NCBI RefSeq assembly: GCF_002332425.1
Contig: NZ_NRGS01000014.1
Coordinates: 124,001 to 188,000 of the forward strand
Direction: 5' to 3'
Length of the DNA stretch: 64,000 nt
DNA from: Brachybacterium alimentarium
GTDB taxonomy: Bacteria; Actinomycetota; Actinomycetes; Actinomycetales; Dermabacteraceae
Below the pieces are notes generated by a model. It saw only the letters and a program-made list of their open reading frames with translations. It did no database searches and was not told the DNA's origin. A program made the position numbers and the translations under genes. Of this stretch, positions 16,816 through 24,129 are shown piece after piece. The stretch's first letter is position 1, and each line of letters opens with the position of its first letter.

Positions 16816-18667
16816 GCTCGGGCCGACCCGTGCGCCAATAGCCCATGAACGAGACCTGCTTGCGGTCCAGGCCGAGCTCGCTGACCAGGTGCCGGCGCAG
16901 GGACTTGATCACGCCGGCCTCGCCGGCCAGCCACGCGTAGAAGGCGCCGTGACCGGTGGAGGTCTCCCAGAGGATCGAGGAGTCCACGTCGACGTCCTCG
17001 AGCTCCGCGACAGGGCTCTCGTCGCCGTCGGGGCATTCGGCGTGGAACGCCTGGGCGTCCTCGCTCATCAGGCGCTTCACCTCGGCGCTCAGCAGCTCGC
17101 CGTGCGGGCGGCCCTCGCGAGGCAGCCAGCGCACCTGCACACCGGAACGCGTGAGCATGTGCTGCTCGTCGGACGCATCGGGGATCTCCACCAGCGCATG
17201 GCCGGTGATCGAGGCGGGCAGCGACTCCAGGATCGAGCCGATCGCGGGCAGGGCGGTCTCGTCGCCCACCAGCAGCACGGTGCGGGCCGTGCCGGGACGG
17301 AACTCGATGCCGCCGTAGTCCGGGCCGACGAGGTGCTTGTTCGGGCCCAGCATGGAGACCGTGTCGCCGACCTCGGCGCCGTGGGCCCAGTGCGCGGCGA
17401 CCCCGCTGCCGAAGGCCTGCTCGGGCTCGAGGTGGAGCACGAAGTCGACGTCGATCTCCGGGTGCTCGCTGACGTTGCCGGGGTGCCCGGCGGCGCGGAA
17501 GTCCCGCACCGTGTAGGTGCGCATCCAGCCGCGGTCGCGAGGATCGATCTGCAGCCACTGGCGGTACCACTCGGCGAAGAACGTGGGATCCGCCATCGCT
17601 CCGGGGCGCACGCCGGCGAAGTGGTCCGCGCTCGCCTCGGGGCCGGGGATGACCATCTTGATGCGCATGTCCAGTGGATGGGAGTTGGTGCCGAAGTGCA
17701 CCAGGTCAGGGCTGGTGAAGGTGAAGCGCACCAGGGTGGATCCCAGCGGCTTGCGCGCGGCGACGGTGAGGTCGAAGGCGAGCATCGAGCTGTTCTCGAG
17801 GGCGGGCAGCTGCTCGGAGACGGATGCTGCCGGGTCGGTGATCAGTGTGGTCATGGCGTCCTCCTCGGAGGCGTCGTGGTGTGCGTTCCCGCGCCCGTGC
17901 GGCAGCACCATGGGGGTGCCCGTGAGGGAGTCGGGAACGATGCGGGCGTCGAGGGCGAAGACGTCGTGCACCATCTGCGCGGTGATCACGTCGCGGGGAG
18001 GTCCCTCGGTGTGGATGCGGCCGTCCTTCACGGCGATCAGGTGATCGGCGTAGCGGGCCGCGAGGTTGAGGTCGTGCAGGACGATGCCGATGGTGGTGCC
18101 GCGCTCGCGGTTGAGGTCGCGCACCACGTCGAGCACGTCGAGCTGGTGGGTGAGGTCGAGGAACGTGGTGGGCTCGTCCAGCAGGAGCACGTCGGTCTGC
18201 TGGGCGAGGGCCATCGCGATCCAGACCCGTTGGCGCTGGCCGCCGGAGAGCTCGGCCACCGGTCGGTCCTGCAGGGGGACGGTGCTGGTGGCCTCCAGCG
18301 CCTCCTGCACGGCGCGCTCGTCGTCGTCGCGCCATTGCGGGAACAGTCCCTGGTGGGGGAAGCGGCCGCGGGCGATGAGTTCGCGCACGGTGACTCCGTC
18401 GGGAGCGAGCGGGGACTGCGGCAGCAGCCCGAGGCGCCGGGCGAGGTCCTTGCCGCCGAAAGCCTGCAGCTCCTTGCCGTCGAGGACCACGGACCCGCCG
18501 CGGGGCGTCATCAGGCGCGAGAGGCCACGCAGCACCGTGGACTTCCCGCAGCCGTTGGCGCCGACGATGATCGTGATGAGCCCCTCGGGGAGCGTCAGAT
18601 CAAGATCGCGGACGACCTCGTGACGGTCGTAGGCCAGGTGCAGATTGCGAGCCTCGATCAGTGCCAT
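16811..18667 (-). CDS. Fusion: iron-siderophore ABC transporter ATPase + siderophore-interacting (ferric reductase) protein
   Basis: A 618-residue open frame joining two proteins that are normally separate. Residues 1-262 are a FepC-like ATPase: Walker A GANGCGKST (36-44), signature LSGGQ (about 139), Walker B VLLLDEP with the switch histidine in IVLHDLN. Residues 272-618 are a complete siderophore-interacting protein with an FAD-binding N-terminal part, the RTYTVRDFR flavin motif and an NAD(P)H-reductase C-terminal part ending near GYWRTGRPEH. An internal ATG at 17854 has an excellent GAGGAGG six bases upstream, so the reductase may also be made alone. Together they would power ferric-siderophore import and release the iron by reduction. 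The permease and binding protein are not in the window. A DtxR-type box lies 118 bases upstream. Confidence 0.85.
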   Translation of the reverse strand: MALIEARNLHLAYDRHEVVRDLDLTLPEGLITIIVGANGCGKSTVLRGLSRLMTPRGGSVVLDGKELQAFGGKDLARRLGLLPQSPLAPDGVTVRELIARGRFPHQGLFPQWRDDDERAVQEALEATSTVPLQDRPVAELSGGQRQRVWIAMALAQQTDVLLLDEPTTFLDLTHQLDVLDVVRDLNRERGTTIGIVLHDLNLAARYADHLIAVKDGRIHTEGPPRDVITAQMVHDVFALDARIVPDSLTGTPMVLPHGRGNAHHDASEEDAMTTLITDPAASVSEQLPALENSSMLAFDLTVAARKPLGSTLVRFTFTSPDLVHFGTNSHPLDMRIKMVIPGPEASADHFAGVRPGAMADPTFFAEWYRQWLQIDPRDRGWMRTYTVRDFRAAGHPGNVSEHPEIDVDFVLHLEPEQAFGSGVAAHWAHGAEVGDTVSMLGPNKHLVGPDYGGIEFRPGTARTVLLVGDETALPAIGSILESLPASITGHALVEIPDASDEQHMLTRSGVQVRWLPREGRPHGELLSAEVKRLMSEDAQAFHAECPDGDESPVAELEDVDVDSSILWETSTGHGAFYAWLAGEAGVIKSLRRHLVSELGLDRKQVSFMGYWRTGRPEH

Positions 18668-18784
18668 CAGCAGGTCACCTTCCGGTCGCAGGGGTCGGGT
18701 GGTCCATCGGCCTCAGCAGGCCGGCAGCGCCACCGACGAGATGCCCTCGCCGCGCCGGGCCGAGAACGGCCCTGCGCACTGCGA

Positions 18785-18803
18785 TTAGGCATGCCTGACC
18801 TTA
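18785..18803. promoter_or_regulatory. Candidate DtxR/IdeR iron box
   Basis: TTAGGCATGCCTGACCTTA matches the 19-bp TTAGGTTAGGCTAACCTAA consensus at 13 positions, including both outer TTAGG/CCTnA arms. It lies 118 bases upstream of the ATPase-reductase fusion, where an iron-loaded repressor would block transcription. Confidence 0.75.
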
Positions 18804-19290
18804 TTCCGCAAGCCGCTCGGCGCGCAATTGCCGTCCACCGTCGCGGCCCGACCGGGCGCGCATCACTGCACGCCGCAGGCTCGCAGCCCTCGCCTCGGTG
18901 ACACAGATCATTCCGTCGCCCGGGCGCCCCGCCCGGTCCGATGCTCCGCCGTCCGCGGGCACACACACCGCGCGGACGGCGTGCGCACTGGCCGACAGAC
19001 TCTGCGCAGAGCCCGGTCCCCCAGCGCACAGCGCCGGGCCACACCCTCCTCGAACGCTGGCCGGATCTTTTCACGATCGATCCGAGCGGGCTCCGGGGCC
19101 GGCTCGACGAGGCAACACGCTCAACACGCTCAGCTCTCCGCGCGCCGCACATTTGTCGGGGCGTGGCATCGTAGGGTGACCGCAGAGGGTCTCTCCCGTA
19201 GCGACCCGGTGAACTCGACGGATGCGGTCACTGCAGGTGTGGCTCCACGTCACCCGGCAGCGCCGCCGACCCGCACGAAGGAACGTCTAT
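18804..19290. other. Intergenic region between the iron gene and tarI
   Basis: Nearly 490 bases with no frame showing the strong G/C third-position bias of real genes here. It should contain the tarI promoter, but I cannot place -35/-10 boxes with confidence. A short CAACACGCT direct repeat occurs near 19112-19130. Nothing else is recognisable. Confidence 0.5.
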
Positions 19291-19977
19291 ATGTACTCAC
19301 TCATCCTCCTCAATGGCGGAATAGGCAGTCGCACGGGTGCAAGTCAGCCCAAGCAGCTCCTGAAGCTCCGCGGAATCCCGATCCTCGTCTACGCGCTCGT
19401 CAGCGCCGACCGCGTCGAGAAGATCTCCCAGATTGTGGTGAACTACCCGCCCGAGTGGCGTGAGCAGATCGAAGAGGTCCTCCAGGCCTACGCGATCTCG
19501 ACTCCCGTCACACTGGTCGAGGCCGGCCACTCCCGCCACGCCTCGGTGGCCGCGATGCTGCCGCACTGCACCAACGACGACGTGATCATCCACGAGTCCG
19601 CTCGCCCCCTGGTGCGCGAGAGCGACTTCCGCGGACTGATCGAGTCCAAGCACAAGAACGTCTCGCTGATGTCCGAGATCTCCTTCACGGTGGCTCCGGT
19701 GGACCCGGAGACCTCCGAGGTGACCGGTTCGCTGGACCGCGCGCGGCTGCGCAACGTCCAGCTCCCCCAGAAGTTCTCCAAGGCCGATCTCGAGGCGTCC
19801 CACGAGCGCGCAGTGCGCGAGGACATCGAGTTCACCGAGGACGCCACCCTCGTGGCAGACAGCGGCTTCCCCGTCCACTTCATCGACGGGTCGGACGAGA
19901 ACTTCAAGGTCACCACGAACACGGATCTCAAGATGGCAGGGTTCCTCCTGCGCCCGGAGGAGGACGACAATGAGTAA
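19291..19977 (+). CDS. tarI: D-ribitol-5-phosphate cytidylyltransferase (IspD/TarI family)
   Basis: A 228-residue nucleotidyltransferase making CDP-ribitol from CTP and ribitol-5-phosphate for poly(ribitol-phosphate) synthesis. The N-terminal CTP-binding loop reads LLNGGIGSRTG followed by KQLLKL; the IspD-type VIIHESARPLV motif lies mid-protein, and the tail has the K-x-T-x-x-x-D motif (KVTTNTDLK). The glycine-rich loop here is NGGIGSR rather than the AAG(x)GxR of IspD, which supports TarI. The ATG at 19291 follows AAGGA by about eight bases. It overlaps the next gene by eight bases, pairing cytidylyltransferase and reductase as in Haemophilus Bcs1, where they are fused. Confidence 0.88.
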   Translation: MYSLILLNGGIGSRTGASQPKQLLKLRGIPILVYALVSADRVEKISQIVVNYPPEWREQIEEVLQAYAISTPVTLVEAGHSRHASVAAMLPHCTNDDVIIHESARPLVRESDFRGLIESKHKNVSLMSEISFTVAPVDPETSEVTGSLDRARLRNVQLPQKFSKADLEASHERAVREDIEFTEDATLVADSGFPVHFIDGSDENFKVTTNTDLKMAGFLLRPEEDDNE

Positions 19978-20677
19978 GACCGCACTCGTGACCGGAGCGT
20001 CGCGTGGCATCGGCCTCGAGACCACCCGCCGGTTCATCCTCAACCACGACGACATCACCACCGTGGTCATGTTCGCCCGTGATTCGGAGGACTTCGACAC
20101 CAACGTCGCGGAGCTCGAGAAGGAGCTGCCGATCGGCCGCAAGCTCGTGCCGTACAAGGTCGACGTGGGTGACCGCGCCGCACTGAAGAAGGCCGTGAAG
20201 CGCGCCTATGACGAGGTCGGCAACATCGACATCCTCGTCAACAACGCCGGCTACACCAATCCGGTGCCGCTCCAGCAGGTCAAGATGGCCGACTTCGAGA
20301 AGACGATGGAGGTGAACGTCTACGCGCCGTTCACGATCATCAAGGCGCTGCTGAACCGCGGCAACACGTTCGATCTCATCGTCAACATCGCTTCGACCGC
20401 CGGCATCAACGGCCGGTCCGGCTGGCTGACCTACTCGGCCTCCAAGGCCGCAGTGATCAACATGAGCCAGGTGATGCGCGAGGAGCTGTCGATCTACGGC
20501 ACCCGCGTGGTGTGCCTCTCCCCCGGCCGCACCGCGACTGCTCTGCGCAAGACCCTCGCACCTGACGAGGATCCGACGACGATCATGCAGCCCGAGCACG
20601 TCGCTCAGGTGATCAGCACGCTGTCGTCCTCCGTCGGCAAGTTCATCGACTCGGAGAACATCGTCGTGCGGCAATGA
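19970..20677 (+). CDS. Short-chain dehydrogenase, probable ribulose-5-phosphate reductase for CDP-ribitol
   Basis: A 235-residue classical SDR: cofactor motif TGASRGIG (8-15), NNAG, and the catalytic Ser plus YSASK. It overlaps tarI by eight bases, so it should supply ribitol-5-phosphate from ribulose-5-phosphate with NADPH. This is the role of TarJ, but TarJ of Gram-positives is a medium-chain zinc enzyme, whereas this resembles the SDR half of Bcs1. The job rests on context; the SDR fold is certain. The transcript probably ends at the strong hairpin 50 bases downstream. Confidence 0.85.
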   Translation: MSKTALVTGASRGIGLETTRRFILNHDDITTVVMFARDSEDFDTNVAELEKELPIGRKLVPYKVDVGDRAALKKAVKRAYDEVGNIDILVNNAGYTNPVPLQQVKMADFEKTMEVNVYAPFTIIKALLNRGNTFDLIVNIASTAGINGRSGWLTYSASKAAVINMSQVMREELSIYGTRVVCLSPGRTATALRKTLAPDEDPTTIMQPEHVAQVISTLSSSVGKFIDSENIVVRQ

Positions 20678-20725
20678 GCCTCTACGCGTGAGTCGCTCCC
20701 GGCCGACGGGGCCGTGATCGACGGA

Positions 20726-20760
20726 AGGTGTGCCCCCGCTCCCTGAGCGGGGGCACACCT
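20726..20760. terminator. Strong terminator hairpin between convergent genes
   Basis: AGGTGTGCCCCCGCTC (20726-20741) pairs perfectly with GAGCGGGGGCACACCT (20745-20760) around a 3-base loop, ending the tarI-SDR operon and possibly also the opposing acyltransferase gene. Confidence 0.85.
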
Positions 20761-20807
20761 CTGTGTGCACCCGGGAAGTGCGCGCGAACTGTGGGCCGAT
20801 ACGGCAC

Positions 20808-22010
20808 TCAGCTCTCTGGGGCCTTCACGAGCTCAGGCGACAGGCTGGAACGCCCTTCGGCAGAGACGTTGGAAGGCTCAGCCGGCATTATCGATGTCGT
20901 GGAGTCTGCGAGGCTCGAGCCGGGAATCGCACCCGATTCCGTTTTCGCCCCGGCAGGCAGCATCAGGTCGACAATGCGCTGGAGCACGTCGACGACACTG
21001 CCGAGGGCATTGGAGAACAGCCAGGACCAGAAGCGCCGGGAGGCCTGGTTCTGTTCGACGAGCCGATGGAGAGTGAAGGCTAGGGCGACCACGAATGCAA
21101 GGATCACCGGATAGGCGACCCACTTGTTCTCCTCCGTCGCGAACCGGTCCAGGAGCATATAGCCGATATGGGCGTGAAGGAGGTACAGAGGGTACGTCAG
21201 GGCTCCGGCGGTCTTGGACCCCGGCAACCTCAGACTACGAACTCTCGGGCTGAGCGTAACGAGCAGGACCACGAAGATCAGAGTCTTGAGGCCAGTCAAG
21301 AGCGTCAGCTCGAAATGGCTGATCGGCAGGTAAGCCGCGAGGAGCCCGACTACCTTGTAGGTTGACCACCCGGATTCAACGATGGACGCGATGATCGCAC
21401 CGGCTGCGAACCAGATGAAGTACCCGCCGAGGTAGGGAGCGCTGCTCGTCATCTCAGGCGCTGCCATAGTCAGGTAGAACATGAGAATCGCCCAGGCTGG
21501 TATGAGGACTTCGAGCCGCTTCCCCTGTCCGAAGAGGATGAGCAGGAACACCAAGAAGTAAAACTGCACCTCGTACAGCAGCGTCCAGTACACCCCGTCC
21601 ACGAGCGGCTGATCGAGCAGATTCGGGACGATCGTGAGGTTCGTGAGGAATTGCGGGAAAGTCACGCCCATCTGGTCCCCGCCGAGAAAGAGTGAGAAGG
21701 CTGTGGTCACGATCAGTGCGACCCAGAATGCAGGGTAGAGCCGCAGGGCACGACCAACGGCGAACTGGCGTGCGGACTTCCCCCGCGCCGAGGCGAAGAT
21801 GACGTACCCGCTTATCATGAAGAAGAAGTTCACGCCGAGGTATCCGTACTGAGCCACCGCCGCGATGGGCTCATGGTCGATACTGTCGACCTTGCCGTTC
21901 TTGATCCCGTTGTACAAGTAATGGAACGCCACGACCGAGACTGCGGCGAGGAGACGCAGTTGGTCCACGATCTCGACCCGCTGACGAGACGGCGCCGACT
22001 TCTCGACCAT
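20808..22010 (-). CDS. Acyltransferase family 3 membrane protein (OafA/YrhL type)
   Basis: A 400-residue integral membrane protein with about ten helices, probably O-acylating a cell-surface polysaccharide or teichoic acid. The N-terminal signature DQLRLLAAVSVVAFHYLYN holds the catalytic histidine, followed by YGYLGVNFFFMISGYVIF and RALRLYP, all hallmarks of the family. The C-terminal 70 residues are a soluble Ser-rich tail. AGGAAGAAGG precedes the ATG. Codon use is visibly less GC-biased than in neighbours, with more A/T third positions, so the gene was probably acquired recently. Its place inside a wall polymer locus suggests that polymer as acceptor. Confidence 0.9.
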   Translation of the reverse strand: MVEKSAPSRQRVEIVDQLRLLAAVSVVAFHYLYNGIKNGKVDSIDHEPIAAVAQYGYLGVNFFFMISGYVIFASARGKSARQFAVGRALRLYPAFWVALIVTTAFSLFLGGDQMGVTFPQFLTNLTIVPNLLDQPLVDGVYWTLLYEVQFYFLVFLLILFGQGKRLEVLIPAWAILMFYLTMAAPEMTSSAPYLGGYFIWFAAGAIIASIVESGWSTYKVVGLLAAYLPISHFELTLLTGLKTLIFVVLLVTLSPRVRSLRLPGSKTAGALTYPLYLLHAHIGYMLLDRFATEENKWVAYPVILAFVVALAFTLHRLVEQNQASRRFWSWLFSNALGSVVDVLQRIVDLMLPAGAKTESGAIPGSSLADSTTSIMPAEPSNVSAEGRSSLSPELVKAPES

Positions 22011-22157
22011 GACGCCTTCTTCCTGACTCTACTTGTCGCCCGTCAGCGATGATCCTGAGCAGCGCACGCTCGGTGAACATAACCCATGCGACGCCCTCCA
22101 TCAGGAGGCATGGCGGGGAACGTTCGGCCTGCTGTTACATGTCTACCGGCGAAAAGG

Positions 22158-23027
22158 TCACCCCTTCGCCTTCGCTTTGGCATGCTCTTTCGACTCGGCC
22201 ACGAACTGCTTGTACCGGCCGCAGACCTCTTCGGGGTCACCATCCATCACGAGCTTGCCCTCGTGGACCCACAGCACACGGCTGCACATGTTCTGGATGG
22301 TGCCGAGCGAGTGGCTGACCAGGAACACGGTGCCGGCGGATTCACGCACCGAGTCCATCTTCGCCTTGCTCTTGGCCCGGAAAGCGGCGTCGCCCGTGGC
22401 GAGAGCTTCGTCGATCATGAGGATGTCCGGAACAGCAGAGGCGGAGATGGCGAAGCGCAGGCGCGCACCCATGCCGGAGGAGTAGGCCTTCATCGGCAGG
22501 TTCACGAATTCACCGAGGTCGGCGAAGTCCACGATCTCCTGATAGCGCTCTTCGACTTCCTTGGTGGTCAGGCCGAGCGCGAGCGCGCCGATCATGATGT
22601 TGCGCTCGCCCGTGAGGTCCTTCATGAGCACGGCGTTCACGCCCAGCAAGGAGGGGCTGCTGGCCACGTGCACGGTGCCGGCGGCCGGCGGGATGAGTCC
22701 GGCGATCGCACGCAGCAGGGTGGACTTGCCAGAGCCGTTCACCCCGATGATCCCGATGGACTCACCATGCTTGGCGGCGAAGGTGATGCCACGGACCGCC
22801 TTGACCTCGCGCACGGGAGGCTGGCGGGCACCGCGCCGCAGCAGCTTCTGCAAGGGCCCCTGCTTGTCGCCAGGGCCGTGCCCCACCTTCTTCGCACCGA
22901 AGACTCGGTAGGTGACGTGCAGGTCGTTGACGAGCAGGGAGAGGTGGTCGGACGGGGCGGCAACGACCGGCCCGCCCTCGAGGTCCTCCGGATCGATCTC
23001 GAAATCGACTTCTTCAGCTTCAGTCAC
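22158..23027 (-). CDS. tagH: Teichoic acid/polysaccharide exporter ATPase (TagH/Wzt type)
   Basis: A 289-residue ABC ATPase that drives export of lipid-linked wall polymer. Walker A GVNGSGKST, signature YSSGM (the degenerate form typical of TagH/Wzt/KpsT rather than LSGGQ), and Walker B ILMIDEALATGD are present. The N-terminal 45 residues are acidic. There is no long C-terminal SH3b or carbohydrate-binding domain, unlike Bacillus TagH. The GTG at 23027 lies inside the end of the permease gene (8-base overlap), so the subunits are made together. Confidence 0.9.
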   Translation of the reverse strand: MTEAEEVDFEIDPEDLEGGPVVAAPSDHLSLLVNDLHVTYRVFGAKKVGHGPGDKQGPLQKLLRRGARQPPVREVKAVRGITFAAKHGESIGIIGVNGSGKSTLLRAIAGLIPPAAGTVHVASSPSLLGVNAVLMKDLTGERNIMIGALALGLTTKEVEERYQEIVDFADLGEFVNLPMKAYSSGMGARLRFAISASAVPDILMIDEALATGDAAFRAKSKAKMDSVRESAGTVFLVSHSLGTIQNMCSRVLWVHEGKLVMDGDPEEVCGRYKQFVAESKEHAKAKAKG

Positions 23028-23967
23028 GTCCGTACCGCTCCTCTCCCCGCCAGAACACGAGGAAGCCTACGACCGCGAAGACGATCGCCCAGCCGATGCC
23101 GAGCAGCCACATGAACAGCGACTGCGGGTATGCGGGCTCGTTCAGCAGGCAGGAGCGCACCAAGTACAGGTAGACGGCGACCGGCTGGTACTGGGCGATC
23201 CAGCCCCAGCTGAACTGGCCGAGGTAACGGTCGATCGAGAAGATCACGCCGGAGGCGTACATCATCACGCGCATCACGTGCGGGATGAGGTTGTCGAGGT
23301 CCGGCGTGATCGCGACCCAGCGCGCCATGAGGAAGGCGCAGCCGGTGGAGAAGATCCAGAGCAAGCCGATCGCGGGGATCGTCAGCAGCCAGTACCAGTC
23401 GATGGTGACCTTGCCGGCAAAGGGCAGGAAGCCCGAGACGTACGAAATGACGGCCATGACCACTACGGCAGGCCCGAGGATGGCGAGTTCGGAGAGCACC
23501 CCGGCGATCGGCAGCACGGCTCGAGGGAACTTCACCGACCGCACCAGATTGAGGTTCTTGTTGATCGAGTGGGCGCCTGCCATCACGGAGCGCTCGAAGA
23601 AGCGGAACATGAACACGCCGCACACGATGAAGGCGATCGTGTTCTCGATGCCCGCGCGGCCCACCTGCAGGATGAACCCGAAGATGACCACGTAGACAGC
23701 GGCGTTCATCATCGGAGAGAACAGCGTCCACAGCTGCCCGAGGTAGGTGTTCTGGTTCTCCGCGTAGGCCTTGGAGATGGCCATCACCTTGATGAAGGAG
23801 CGGCGCGACCACAGATCCTTCAGGTAGGCACCCAGATGCGGGCGCACCCCGATCGGCTCCAGTCCGTTCTCCCGGGCAGCGGAGTCCACCTCTGCCTGGT
23901 CGAAGGTGCGTTCCAGCGGCGGCGGCACCAGCGGTGCCTCGCCACGCACTTCCTCGCCAACGGTCAA
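23020..23967 (-). CDS. tagG: Teichoic acid/polysaccharide exporter permease (TagG/Wzm type)
   Basis: A 315-residue ABC-2 permease with an N-terminal amphipathic region and six predicted helices between about residues 80 and 300; the segments NTYLGQLWTLFSPMMNAAVY and RSVKFPRAVLPI are typical of TagG/RfbA permeases. It flips undecaprenyl-linked polymer across the membrane together with the ATPase gene that overlaps it. The start appears to be TTG at 23967, with GGAG upstream; GTG six codons later is possible. It follows the TarS-like gene by about 160 bases on the same strand. Confidence 0.9.
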   Translation of the reverse strand: MTVGEEVRGEAPLVPPPLERTFDQAEVDSAARENGLEPIGVRPHLGAYLKDLWSRRSFIKVMAISKAYAENQNTYLGQLWTLFSPMMNAAVYVVIFGFILQVGRAGIENTIAFIVCGVFMFRFFERSVMAGAHSINKNLNLVRSVKFPRAVLPIAGVLSELAILGPAVVVMAVISYVSGFLPFAGKVTIDWYWLLTIPAIGLLWIFSTGCAFLMARWVAITPDLDNLIPHVMRVMMYASGVIFSIDRYLGQFSWGWIAQYQPVAVYLYLVRSCLLNEPAYPQSLFMWLLGIGWAIVFAVVGFLVFWRGEERYGRD

Positions 23968-24129
23968 GGCCTTGCTCCAATCTCACCGAGAGCTGTTCCT
24001 CTGCGCATGCAGGGGCCATCGGACTGCCGTTCATCATAGCGAGGGCGACGCTACCTGCCCGTTCACGCGACGGACCTCACGTCGACACTCGGCGACCATG
24101 CCGCTGTCCTCTCCGTCCGCTGGCGGTCC

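Noticed and set aside
18898-19179. Overlapping frames of about 77-93 codons upstream of tarI
   Set aside because: Composition is uniform over all frames, no start with a ribosome site and no protein-like pattern.
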